Assembly (NCBI RefSeq): GCF_001659605.2
Contig: NC_035167.2
Span: 744,001 to 808,000, forward strand
From: Manihot esculenta
Lineage: Eukaryota; Streptophyta; Magnoliopsida; Malpighiales; Euphorbiaceae
Length of the DNA: 64,000 nt
Direction of reading: 5' to 3'
Shown: positions 24,127-36,297 of the stretch, one piece after another
Numbering within the stretch: the stretch's first letter is position 1
Layout: each line of letters opens with the position of its first letter
Translations under genes and position numbers: made by a program
The notes under the pieces: generated by a model
The model's input: the letters and a program-made list of their open reading frames with translations, nothing else
What the model was told of the DNA's origin: nothing
The model's database searches: none

Positions 24127-24760
24127 TAGCTTGGACTAATTGGTGACAAGTTCACCCAACCCTTATGTGAATTGTCTGTGTTATGATGCATTTCATTGGA
24201 GCATAGTGTTATTATGTTTTATAGTTCAACTCACTGGGCTTTTAGCTCACCCCTCTCCCTTTTACCCCCAGGCTTGCAGGTACAGGATAGAAGAGGAGGT
24301 CGGTTAGAGTAAAGCTTATTGTGTAATAGATAGAATGTGGACATGACAAATCGTAGTATGATGTAATGTAATAGTATAATATAGTTATGTAATGATGTTT
24401 ATGGATTATTAGAGGTGTGCTTGACCATAGAATGTTGTTATCCCTTTTAATACATGATCTTGGTTATTTTATGTCATTTATGCAAACCAACTCAACATAT
24501 GTTTTGTCACCCATTTGGGGGCACTGATGAGATCCCACAGAGGGATCAATGTTTATGATTTATGTTTTATACAGTGCATGCACAGGTTGAGTATGGTTGA
24601 TGTTTATGGAAAGAAAAGTTTAAATTTTTATGTATGTTGTTGATCATGTATGGGATTATACAGGTTTACAGGTTAGATGTCAGGCTTGCTACGGGTCCCG
24701 GCGGCCTTAAGCCGATCCGGATCCTAGCGCCGGTAGCGGTCCGATTTTCGGGTCGTTACA

Positions 24761-24765
24761 ATTCT
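24761..24765. repeat. Target-site duplication, right copy (ATTCT)
   Basis: It is identical to 22516-22520. Confidence 0.9.
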
Positions 24766-25570
24766 ATTCTTTAAAAAAAGAAAAAAAAAACTTGTCTCTT
24801 ACTACGACCAATCAAAGAGAGAAGGCTAAAGTACTTACTATGATCCAGAGGAGTAGGTACGGAAAATTTTGCCATTGTATAATCCTGTAAACAAGGTGGA
24901 ACATTAACACTAAAATAAATATCCGACTTTTAAAAATTAATTGTTTGATTTGAAACATGCTCATAAACAGATAAAATATTATTAATCGAATTACATTCAC
25001 GTTTTGAAGCCTTAAAAAATAAGAAGGAATTATCAGCAAAAAATAAGTGTGATTTGTTAGAACCATTCCTATGCACCCGACAACCATAAATATCACTAAC
25101 GGCCTTAACCCATAAAAGTAAAGTTGAAAGACCTTCAGTACACAAGATGAATAAATACGGGACAATGAACACCTTATTGCAAGTCACGTTATGAAATAAT
25201 TGGTCCCGCTTTCATTCCATTAATCAAAACATTATACGAGACAATGATAAACAATGCATAATTAAATCCACCTATTATTGTGAGAAATCTATATGCAATA
25301 TAGTATTTTATAAAAGTCCAGTTTATCCAGTCATAAATCTTACGAATGTCAATTTTTAACGCAACTTCACCATTATACACCTTATTTTCGATGCATATAA
25401 TGGATAATTTTAAAAGCGACAAGGACATTATCAATAATCATTCTATCAAAATAAAAGTAGATTTGAGATAACACTATCAACGTATCATTTAAATTGTCAG
25501 AAAATTGACCTGCAGCAAGCCATTGTGTACACTTGCACAAAAACATCAGAACCCAAAAGAAATCAAAACT

Positions 25571-28500
25571 GTTGAGAAACTAAATTAGTTATTTTTTAAA
25601 AATATAAAAAAATATTTTAATATATTTTCAAAATTATTGAGTTAAGTAATGAGTTTCTATATCATAAGGTGTAAATTGTAATTTTTTTAATTGTAATGTT
25701 ATTATTGCGGATAAAGTTAAAGAGAATATTAGATATTAGTAATTAATTCAAAAATATATGCAATAATTGTGGCTATTTGGTGAATTATTGTGGAATTGAA
25801 TTGGGTAGGGTAATCTTAATAATTCAAAACAATCATTTTTTTTATTAATATTAATTAAATTAAATTTATTTAAATATATTTATGATGAGACTAATCCATT
25901 TAAATTTATTCAAATACATTTATCACCGATTAAGATTATATTATAAGTGGAGTGTTCTCTATTAATTAAAATTTATTTTTAATAATTTCAAAACAAAAAG
26001 AACATAACAGAATCTAAGTCCAAATTCAAAAGCAGGAAGTGCTACTGTTTGAGCCCACATTCGTCGTATCCAGAGTTCGGCCCGACGACTCCAACGCTCA
26101 CCTGAGGAGGGAACCATTCTTCGATTCCGGTAACCTCCTCAAGTGAAACTCACTCTCCAATCTCTCTCTGCCTTGCTCTATCAAGTTCATTGCTGAAACC
26201 TGTAATCACTGCTTCCTTGGTGTCAATGATAATTCATCTGCTATTTCTGACTTTTGCCCTCACTACACTTGCTAATAATTCGTCAGTATCACTAAGGCAA
26301 TTAATCATTGATAACTTGTAGGTGAAGAGTTGTATTGGATGTGCCCTCTGTGTTTGTATGTGTATACAATATGCCAATGATCCATAAAGGATTTGGAGCA
26401 TGTAGAATTATGATTTGGGGCTTCGTTGATTTTGATTGAATTTTGGTTAATTGGGCAATCCAACACAAATTATAATCAGTATTTGATGCATTTGAACCTG
26501 AGTCGCTTCTTCTTATGATAGATTGTTTGGGTCTTTGGATTGTTTTCATTTATTGACAATTTTCTTTTGTCCCTTTTCATGTGAGACATAATCATTCAAG
26601 TCTCAGCTTGGAGCTTCTTACTTCAATGGATATACCTTTGCATTGAAAAGTCTATGAAGCGGTTCAAGTATAAGGATGATACGTATCAATTTATGTGGGG
26701 GGCGTGCGGATTGCATATATGCAGGTAGGGGATGACTTCATTATTTTATCTTCTAAAGCATACATTGAATTTTTTGCTACTTCTTCTATCTATCAGTAAT
26801 TTGGTCCTTAACTTGATGAAGGTGAAGATACTTCAGTTTCAATCATCCACATTGGTTTCAGGAGTTGAAATTAACAATTTTTTTTTTGCCAATTTCCAAC
26901 ATGTTTTTGCTTAGTGCAGCTCGAAATTGCAGCACTGCTTCTCGTGTCTGTGCAATTGATTTGCTATTATTTCTGGAAAGGTAATTGACAAAAAACAAAA
27001 CTTGACCAACTTGTTTCCAGATCCAAAATTTCCCTGTAATATATGATGAGATCAATTAATGTAATCTAATAAGCACAACACAGAATATTTGAAGGAGCCA
27101 AAAAAAGGAATTTTACCTAATGGGGAAATTAAAATCACTTCTTGAAATATGCTATCAAAGTTTTGTTAGAAGTTATGGGGTGGCATGCCATTTATTAACA
27201 TAACTACCAAAATGAATTTTGTCTAATATATTCATTTTAAGCCTCTTAATTTTGAAATTGAAGCACAATAAGTGAACTTTTACCTATTTGTCTCAATTTT
27301 TTTGAACTTCTTACCCATACGTTCTATTAAATGGTTCAAGCATATATAAGTGCTTGCAAAGAAAATGATGCATTTTTTTAATTTACTGGTCCTTATTACT
27401 GTCCAACTCTTTGTTTGTGTTGGGAGAAGTTGAAGGGCTTGGATTAAATTCTTTGTTCAAGTATTGAAGAGAAACCAGAGCATTAAAAGTTACTTTCATT
27501 ATATAATATAATTGAGTGCATCTTCTCATTCCTAATATTTTGTTGATTGGTTAGTTCCTTATTACTTTTGGAATCAAATATTACATGCTTTAAGGTATCT
27601 AAACTTGTATCTTGGTGATTGACTTGCCTATTCCATCTTTTTTCACATCATTTTGGTTATTAAACTTATTTATGGATTATATTGGAGGTTCTTATTTTCA
27701 TTTCATAATTCATAGCAGCAGAATGGCATAATTACTGGCTAATTAAAGAGGTCAACAATTTTTGTTGAGAATATTCTTGATTAGCAACTAAAAAAGGTAG
27801 TTCCTTTTAATTCTTGTTATGCCATGTCAAGAAGAGGTTAAAAGTAATTCTTTAGATGTGTATTTCAGGGATTATTTCCTCTTTAATCTGCAAATCAAAT
27901 GGCAGATAACATCAAGTAGTGTAACATATGTCTCAATGGTTGATGTACCTCTATTAATATTATTATTGTTTTTGGCCAAGTACACAATTTTGCCATTGAA
28001 TTTTACACAAGAAATTAGTTGATATCTTGACCTTTTGTTATTAACTATTAATAATGCCTAATCTTCATAGAAGTGTACCTATTAAACCCTTGAACTTTAC
28101 AAAGTATAACTATTAAATTCTTGAATTTTATAAAGTGTAAGTATTTATCTCCTAAAAATTTAGAGCACATATAACTCATATCCGTGCAGAGTTTAAATAG
28201 TTAAACATTTTATAAAGGTTAAGTTTCAAAAGTTAACAATAAAAAAGTTAAGAGTGCCAACTGTTTTTTGTGTAAAAGTCAGAGGTCAAATTATATATTC
28301 AGATTATTTTTTTACATTTCTTTGTCCGACTGCTTTATGGGTTATGCTCAAGGACTTTGCTTTCTCTCGTTCTCTCCTCTTGTTTCCTTTTATTTGGCAA
28401 TGTTATTGTATGATTAGTAGCTAAATAGAGTGTGAACCATGTTTAATTAGATTGTTACCTATTAGTTTTCTTTAAATTATTCTTGTGAAATTTCAATTGC

Positions 28501-30690
28501 ATGTTAAAACTATTCTTTCTTTGTGTTATACCAGTCTAGGCGTTGACACAAATCTTATTACTTGTCTATAATTTGCTTTTGAGTTATAAATAGTATAATA
28601 AACATTCAAGAACAATAAGAAGAAAGAGTCTTCTTTGTTGTTGACAGTAAGTGTTCTATATTTACAAGGTTCAGTTAGTGGACTGCAGTCCATAGCTAAG
28701 CACATTCATAAGGGGAGAAACAAAATGGAATGCAGGGAGAGAGAATAGGGAAGGAAACAAATTTGTTGCATGGTGACGGGAGACGTGTCTAATTTGGGAT
28801 TACGTGTTTGATTGAGGGGAAGGAATCTAGGCAGTGGAGACTTATTTAGCTTTTTGCTAATTGAATACTTTTCTTTTTTCTGAGATTTATGATAGAGTGA
28901 GACTTGGTCTTTTGGGACAATCATTCTGCAGGTGATTCATTTCTTTTCATCTTTCTGTCAAGGCCATTTGCAAAAAATGGTTCGGATTTTTCTCAATTTC
29001 TACTTCCATAGATTGAAAAGAAGGCTTTCTCGCTTTGCTGTAGCATGTGCGCTTTTAATTCAGAATCTCTTGTTAAATCGTCAACTTTTTATAGAGTTTT
29101 CTATGATTTTGTTCATGCTTTGGTACTATTCATTGATGTTTTACTTTCGATGTGTGAAAATAAGTTTTGTGTCTAACCTGTGAAATGCGCTGCATCTACA
29201 TATATGTATTTCATCTGGATTGCTGTCTGGAACGATGCATCTGGAATCTGCATTCCAATACGAGTATGTTTTTCTTGGTCAATGAAACAAAGGTGATGTA
29301 TTACATTAATATCATAAGACATAATGTGAAGCTGTTGATTTTCATTTCATGTTTGAAGTTGTGACTGTTGAAAAGAGTGGCATGCATGATGCACCACCAC
29401 TTTTTTCTGGAAAAAAAAAATTACAGGAGAAAGAAACACGACTGCAGTGTAAGGAGAGACTTATTAACAAATCAAGGAACTGATGAGAACTGAAGTCTTT
29501 GAATGCTGTTTGGCCAGCCTTTGTTAAAAGAAACAGAGATCATATCCTTTCTTCTAACCCTGTTTTGAATATGAGGTCGATAATTGGCATTTTGTTTGAC
29601 AACAAAAACAACCCTGGTGCATTTGAATTTTTGAGGTTATTAATAGAGAAATTGATTCATAATTCTACTACATTCTTCAGTATGCTTATGCTTATGCTTC
29701 CCGGCAGGGATGGGGCAGAATATGCAGAAAACCATTATCCGCTTATTCCTTTTGTAATTTTTATCCAATTTGTATTGCGCATTTTCATACCTTCAAATTT
29801 CTGGTCATGTAGCAAAACTTTAGGTAGTGATGATGATTAGTCTTTATGCTTGTAAATTGTTTGTGCAAATAGTATTTGTATCTAGGCCTGCCACTGTCCA
29901 ACTCGGACTGTGAACAGACTGAGATCAACTCAGTCAAATTTGGGACTAGATAGGTCAAACAGTTCAGGCTCATTAATCGGACTAACACTCCTTATAGGGG
30001 GCAGTTTTGATCATCTCCTCTTTAAACCAGGACCAAAACAGGTATGTTTCTATCCAACTTCTGCAAGCCAGAGGCCTAAAATTCTATAACAAGTATGATC
30101 TTTAACTCACCTAAGCAGGTAAATGAGGAATTAATTCCTTATCACTCTTTCCGCCTTCGCTCTATATCAAAGCTTTACCATATATTTCAATGCCAAACAG
30201 AAGCTAAACTTGCATCTTTGTCGATGCGCCTCATTAGGAAGATGATCTCTCCATTGAAGACAGAAATTGGATGAAGTTCCATACGTGGAGACCAGCTTCC
30301 ATTTATTGCTGAAGCGTTGGGGAATGATTCTTATTGAGTGATTTTTATTATTTTTATAAATAAAAATCATTACCAATATATTTTTATCAACTAATAATAT
30401 AAAATATATTAAAATTCGGTTGATTCAGTTACCTTCTATCAACAATGGATTGTCTTAATTTTACCAAGATTTAAATTTCTTAGCAAGTGAGAAATCAGCT
30501 CCTGAGTTACGCGCGTCACATTCGCACCTCAACATCACGCAAAAAGAGCGCAGCGGGCAGTGACTTTATCTCCTAAAGGAGACTCCATAACCTTCAAAAT
30601 TTCTCTGCCTACTCTCCGCTTTCAACCAGCTTGCAAAGTCGCATTGTGTCGAAGTTCGCTTAAACATAGAAAAAAAGAACTGTAAAGCTC
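25571..30690. other. Long spacer without an established gene
   Basis: Mixed to AT-rich DNA. Short stretches at about 26045-26275 and 26620-26725 have more coding-like composition, but I cannot join them into a protein. About 27960-28330 looks like a small decayed transposon: it has repeated sequence of the CTATTAAAYYCTTGAA type and related inverted sequence. The open frame at 29499-29840 is not recognised. From about 30510 the DNA is the leader region of the OSCP pseudogene. Confidence 0.45.
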
Positions 30691-32423
30691 ATGGCATGGC
30701 TGGGCGACTCAGATCGAGTCTCCCTCTTCTCAACAGAATTACGATATCCGATTTCCTCTCTTCTCCCCGATCGGCCGTTCAGGGCTCTGTTCTTTGCCCT
30801 GCTTTCACATTTGAGGTAGCCATGCAAAACCCAATAACTCTTGAAATCATGAAATTGGAAAGTGAAAGCATTGTACTGTTTTATCAGGTCTTACTATGGT
30901 GGCTGCTCTCTGTTCTTTAATATCCTTTAACTATAATTAATTTGAATCTTGTCTTAGTTCTTGCATTTTCCGCACGATCTGTAAGAAGCATAGTTAATGA
31001 TCGAGAGCAAGTTGTTTCTACCTTTTCTCTTCTTGGTTGCAGAGTAGTAGCCAACCGTTGGCTGTTTTGTTTGTTCACAATCTTCAAAAAATTATGCTAC
31101 TGCATCGGGGCAAAAGGAGGAGAAGGTCAAGGTGAAGTAATCTTATTTTTCTGGTATGCTTAAGTCTCTGTGTGCACATGCAATTATGCTTATGACCATT
31201 CATTAGGCATTGATGAACCAAATATGTCGTTTTTTTTAGATGAATCGAAACTCAATTTTATCTTGAAACTCCATGATATGTATTAAGTGGATTAAAATTT
31301 TCTGGGAGATAGAGCCATAAAACTTCTGTTTCCTCTGTTGGACATGCAATGATGCTTCTTCTTACAGCATGCCTATCTCATGTTGCATTTTCAGGTGACT
31401 TCTGTTTGTTCTTCAAAGACAAACAAACTTTATTCTTAGGAAGACTAAAGAAAAGATGCTTATCATTCATTTTACATGATAATATCCAAGCTATAACTTG
31501 TATTCTGATTTATAGGTTGTCATATGAGACATTTCATGTTTGTGAAACTTTTGGTTAACAGTTAACAATTTGTTCTCTTTTTTTTTTTTTTTTTTTTTTT
31601 GATATTTGTCTTACTTTATGGTGCTATAAGACACTAGATTATTAATTTTATGTTGATAACCTGACTGGAAAAAATATCTGGAATGCAACCATCAAATTGT
31701 TAGTAAATGATATTTTTAAAAGCCATATGAATTTAAAACTATAAAATGAAGTTTCAAACTTGCAATGTGTCTTGAGATACAGAGGGGCACTAAACAATGA
31801 AATCAATTTTCATTTGTTTTAATCTTGCTTTGATGGTTCTCTCACATTTAGGTGCCACTTGCTTTGTTTGGGGGGTCTGGAAATTATGCCTCTGCTTTGT
31901 ACCTTGCAGCCAAAAAGGCTAATGCACTAGACAAGATTGAGTCTGAAATTCTTGACTTCGTGGAGGCTTCAAAGAAAAGCCCTATTTTGATTTTAGTTAG
32001 ATGCTTGGCTGTACCTTGAATTATGTTCAAACCCATATTATCTTTTTCTCACCCAATATATGCGACTGATCCTTGCAATTTTGAGTAAAAGTTGTAGTTG
32101 CCTACTTCCTGCTGCTTTGTTTTGTCAGTTAACAAATGCAATTTCACATGCAGCCCTTGCAGGAATACTTCGATAAAGGAAGATAGTTAAGCATAGAACA
32201 GAAAGTACGAATTATCAACCTTATTAGTTATTCAATTACCTTGTTATTTATTTTACAAGGGAAGTAAAACTAATTCTCTCTGATTTTACTGCAGATTGAT
32301 CCAAGTATTCTTGGGGGCATTGTGGTAGAGTTTGGGCTGAAGGCATTCAATGTGTCCATTAAGACAAGGGCAAAGCAAACGGAAAGGTTCTTGCGAGAGC
32401 CTATTAACACTAGCACCCTCTAA
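30691..32423 (+). pseudogene. Pseudogene of mitochondrial ATP synthase subunit O (OSCP)
   Basis: The intact gene encodes OSCP, the stator subunit linking F1 to Fo. Four pieces are recognisable with introns kept, so this is a duplicated rather than a retroposed copy. Piece 1 (30691-30815) reads AGRLRSSLPLLNRITISDF; the ancestral start ATGGC(A)ATGGCT appears to have lost one base. Piece 2 (31043-31131) reads VHNLQK then, shifted by one base in an A run, NYATASGQKEEKVK. Piece 3 (31852-32019) reads VPLALFGGSGNYASALYLAA through EILDFVEASKKSP, then degenerates and stops after LAVP. The final piece (32295-32423) reads IDPSILGGIVVEFGLKAFNV and FLREPIN. The exons for the central third are missing. At least two frameshifts, a stop and the missing exons make it non-functional. 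Confidence 0.92.
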
Positions 32424-32656
32424 AAGATGTTGCACTTCATAGGGATACAACCACCAACTTCCATCAATGCTCTGGAAAGGAAAATTACTGAAGTTCATGC
32501 TGGGTTCTGTTTTCTTCTGCACTCCATTCTCATATGATAGGAGAGCTGAAAGCATCTCTTCGCAAATAAAAAATTTGCTCAGGGCAACCGAGGATCAGAC
32601 TTTACTTTCTTGATTTCATTTTATTGCTTCAATATTTTGGGGTCATAATTTGTTCA

Positions 32657-33169
32657 AATATTATAGGTAGATTTACTATTTATTTTCTGTGCCATTATTA
32701 ATAAGTTAGTCTTTACAATTTTAGAAACTTATTTAAATGTTTTATGTTTTTTCTCCGTCAACGAAATAATCTTTTCCGGATGAAAAAGGAAATTTTTAAA
32801 ATTTAATTTTATCTTCAACTAAAACTCCTTATTTAGTTTTTGAGTATTGTTATTATTAACAAGTCAATTTCTATATTTTTAGAAATTTATTAAAATATTA
32901 TCATCTTTTTTGAGATCTATTAAAATAATTTTATTTTTTTCAGATCTATTAAAACGATCTTATCGTCTCTTTTCATCAACGAAATAATCTCTCAAAAAAG
33001 GAGTAATTTAATATTTTTTTATATTTTTAACAGTAGGAATAGATAAAAGTTATTTCGTTAATAGAGAAAAAATATAAGAACATTTTAATAAGTTTCTAAA
33101 AATACAGGATTGACTTGATAATATAATAACAATATCTAAAAACTAAATAGCAAATCTCTCAATATTGTA
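32657..33169. mobile_element. Mutator-type MITE with long inverted repeats
   Basis: The element is 32666-33160. Left arm GATTTACTATTTATTTTCTG...TTAGAAACTTATT and, read in reverse, right arm GATTTGCTATTTAGTTTTTA...TTAGAAACTTATT form inverted repeats of more than 100 bp. Flanks AATATTATA (32657) and AATATTGTA (33161) make a 9 bp target duplication with one mismatch, the length used by Mutator-like transposases. A third related segment lies inside (about 32825-32915). It has no coding capacity, so it is non-autonomous. Confidence 0.75.
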
Positions 33170-34587
33170 TATATCTATGAGAATATCTACTCATAGATAG
33201 AGTTTTAATTTTAGCATTTTTTTTAATCCAATAGGTTTCATATTTTATTTTTCTTAGTGACTTGTATTATAATGAATACATGATACCTTCTTTGTGTATA
33301 ATTGAAGAAGCTCTGTAAATAATTTCTCTTTTCTAACCTAACATAATAAAGTGTCTGTCTTATAACATGCAACTGCCAGTTGATCTCACTTTTAATTTTC
33401 ATTCAATGCCTTAAAGTTTTATTTTTCTTAAATTCGATTAGGAATTCCCCACCACTAAAGATCATCATAAAGATGAAGATAAATACAAGCAAAGTGTGTA
33501 CGTGTGTATATATATATAATATAATATTAATAAATAACATTTTTTTAACAAAAATTCTCCTCGCCCAACTCCAAAAATCTCAGTTGCTCCAAGCTGAATT
33601 AACTGGGGAATAGATGGATGCCACAAAAAAGGAAGAAACTTTCCTAGCTTGTATTTACCACTTTTGGCTTTGCTTATTTCTCTTCTTTAAAGATGAAGAA
33701 AATGTTCCACATATGAAGCAAAAAGGGCAAAAGAAAAGAAAAGAAAAGAAAAGAAAAAGAAAAGGAATTGACATGCTTATCCTCTTGCATGGTTCTCATG
33801 ACTTCTTTTTTGCTTTTCAAGTCATAATTTGATAATAAAAGATACTCTACAAAATATTTATTATCACTTGGCCCTCTCTCTCTCTCTCTTTCTCAGCAAT
33901 ATTCAAGAGCAGACAAGGATGTGCATTTCTGGGTACAAAGTTTTTAACAACTATTTTAGGGCTACGTGGTCTTTCTTGTCTTCTTAACAAAGTTGATCAA
34001 ACCTACGTTGCTTTGGACAGCCTCATAAGACAGATTTTTTTCAGGACAGCTGTGTCTGTGAGATACAGGAGAGAGAGAGAGAGAGAGAGATATGTGTAAG
34101 AAAATTAAAGCTTTTGATGAAGCATTTGAGTAACTTGAGAGTTTTCCACTCTCATCTCACTTTTTCCCTGGAAATCTGCTTCTGTCTTAATCAAGAAAAC
34201 AACATCAGCTTTGAACAACTGTACATTAATTAATTAATTAATTAATTCCCTTGTATATATATTTTTCAAAAATTGACCAGACTACCTTATAATGCTCATT
34301 TGGATTGGAAAATGACTTGGAATTTTCTGACAGTATTTTCTATGATACATTATTTTTTTTTTTCCTGGGAATGTTACAAGGAATGGAGGTGGAAGGTTAG
34401 GTAGGGAAAAGGAATTGGAATGAAAAGATAACTATGACAGCACATAAAGAAAATGAAAGATAGATTTCTAGCTATAATTCTTGATTTTTCTTGTTAATTA
34501 ATTGCTGTAATTATCTATTTCTGAGCTTGTTAATTACTTCATTACCAGAATTCTGAACCTGCCGCCAAGAACTTTAATTACTGGTAA

Positions 34588-34985
34588 TAAAGGAATATTT
34601 ACTATATAGTCCCTATAATATGAAAAAACTTATTAATTAGTCCATTGGTTTTGAAAGATATATTAAACGTTCATGCAGTTTTAAAAGAATTAATTAATCA
34701 TTCTGTTAGTTTTAACCGTAATGTATTTTATTATTTCGTCTCCATGATAAGGAAAAACTAGTTAGTTTGTCTCTCAATTTTATAAAAATATCAACTATTT
34801 AGTCCTTTCGTATTGAAAGCATTTTAGACTTATATGTGATATTTAATGGTTAAAATTATTGGAGAGGTTAATTAATATATATTTTAAAATTTTAAGAATG
34901 TTTTAATGTATTTTTTAAAATTAAGAGAATCACTAATAAATTTTAATATACTACAAGGATTAAATAGTAATTTTTTATAATAAAA
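34588..34985. mobile_element. MITE-like element with imperfect inverted ends
   Basis: Inverted ends of the TTACTAT-TAGTCC type enclose about 400 bp of AT-rich DNA without coding sequence. A similar flank (TAATAAA) occurs on both sides, but the target duplication is not certain. Confidence 0.45.
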
Positions 34986-35810
34986 GAAATGCTGATTTAT
35001 ATGTCTAGAACATTGCTTTGGATTGATGGGATTTAGTAGCTATTGATCCTTTCAAACACTTTTCTAAATTAGGGTATTGAATTCAGGACCTATTACCTTT
35101 AATTACTTGCAGGTTTATCAATTGATTAAATAAATCCTAATAATTAGTATTACTTTGAAAATTTTTTTTTTGGGAAGCAAGCAGTATAAGATATTTAGAT
35201 ATAATAATGTGGGATTTTTTAAAACCAGAAAGCAAAATAAAAAAGAAGAAACGAGAAACATTCTCTGTATCTGCATGTATAAGACAGAAAATTTTCAGGA
35301 CAACTTTCAGAGAAACTGACAGATATTATAGGAAATTGATTTATTTAATATTTTATGATGAACAACGTTTTACATAGCCTTAGAAGACAAGCAGAGGTCC
35401 TAAATCTTCATGACATGATGTTACCATTATCTACTAATCTTTACAATTTTTTTTTACCCATGCCCTATTTTGGTAAAAAGAATTAAAGGGTGTTGCAAAA
35501 AATTTCAGATTCTGCTATTCCTTGGCCTTATTTCTTAGGAGGAAAAAAGAGAAGCTATAATTTGGTTGTAAAGCATGCTAGCTAGGCTGTTAGCTCAAGA
35601 GACATGCTTGAATATTATTCAAGCATCAAGGTACTTGTCTTTAATTAACAAATGTAGTAACAGACAAGCATGTAACTAATATATGCAACTTTTTTGCCAT
35701 ACAGAAAGAGAAGAAAGAGTACTAAATGTACTTATTGCACTTTCTCTCCTTCTCAAGCCATATCAGTTTCACAGTAACAATATTTTCAATGGAGATAGTA
35801 TAAGCTATGA

Positions 35811-36004
35811 AGAGAGAGAGAGAAAAAGGAGAGAGAGAGAGAGAGGAATTATCATTTATGTGAAGTGGAAGCAAAATTGTTTGTGTCTGATATACACATG
35901 ATGATTACCTTATGAGTGAAGAAAAATGCATCGAAAAAGACAAGATAGAGTCAAAGACAAGAAGATCAACCATCTCCTCTCTCTCTCTCTCTCTCTCAAT
36001 CTCT
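35811..36004 (+). promoter_or_regulatory. GA and CT microsatellites upstream of MYB83
   Basis: An interrupted (GA)n tract at 35811-35845 and a (CT)n tract at about 35974-36003, with more CT at 36070 and 36170, lie within 500 bp of the ATG. GA/CT tracts are common in plant core promoters and leaders and can bind GAGA-type (BBR/BPC) factors; a role here is inferred. Confidence 0.5.
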
Positions 36005-36297
36005 CACAGGAGGAGGTCCCCCTCCAATCCGTTTTCCACTCTACCCATGAACCAACAACAAACACAAATATTCTCTCTCTCTCCATTTTCATATTCTAAG
36101 CAAACCCCACAACCATCACCATCATCATCACTCTTACCACCACATGAAGCCTCCTCCTCCTCCTCCTCCTTCTCTCTCTCTCAAACATATCATTTAGCTA
36201 TATAGCTTTCTCTTATCTCCATCAAGCAACTTAAAAAAAAAAAAGAACGAAGGCTCCACTAGATCCAATCCAAAACTAGCCAGCAATTCTAATAGCC

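Larger units (their letters stand above)
22521..24760 (+). mobile_element. Solo LTR, 2,240 bp
   Basis: It begins TGTAATACCCGGC and ends GGGTCGTTACA, so it has TG...CA termini, and it is flanked by a perfect ATTCT duplication. No primer binding site, polypurine tract or gag-pol sequence lies inside. It is therefore a single LTR left after recombination between the two LTRs of a full element. Long LTRs of this kind are typical of some plant Ty3/gypsy chromoviruses, but assignment to a clade is inference. A TATA box at 22857 gives the transcription direction. GC content is far above the surrounding DNA. Confidence 0.9.
20800..25570 (-). mobile_element. Degraded LINE (non-LTR retrotransposon), split by a solo LTR
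   Basis: Reading leftward on the minus strand, the order fits a plant L1-type ORF2. First come reverse transcriptase pieces: IIDNVLVAF, EVALKIDIRKIYDWINW, then PYLFILCTEGLSTLL and SHLFFADNSFLFF. Next is SLIGRSKRQVF at the insertion point. Beyond the solo LTR come FWWGMKPNGTKQ, then an RNase H-like part (WPFDSLKCNIDTLL, FGVIIRDGDSLLVLGF, AEILALREVLL). The usual FADD catalytic motif is FADN here (25026-25043). Stops and frameshifts are frequent and ORF1 is not seen, so it is 5' truncated. The reading resumes after the solo LTR where it left off, which shows the LTR inserted into an existing LINE. Confidence 0.88.
33170..36297. other. Spacer and MYB83 upstream region
   Basis: AT-rich DNA with several simple repeats: (AAAAG)n at about 33736-33765, (CT)n at 33874-33888, (GA)n at 34070-34090, and a (TTAA)-type tract near 34226-34248. 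A second AT-rich MITE-like element lies at about 34588-34985; its ends read TTTACTATATAGTCCCT and, reversed, ATTACTATTTAATCCTT. From about 35800 GA- and CT-rich tracts lead into the MYB83 5' region. No gene is supported. Confidence 0.55.

Noticed and set aside
29499..29840. 113-codon open frame on the plus strand
   Set aside because: No recognisable domain, no splice context and ordinary regional composition; kept only as part of the uncharacterised spacer.
32286..32555. 89-codon minus-strand open frame
   Set aside because: It is antisense to the last exon of the OSCP pseudogene.
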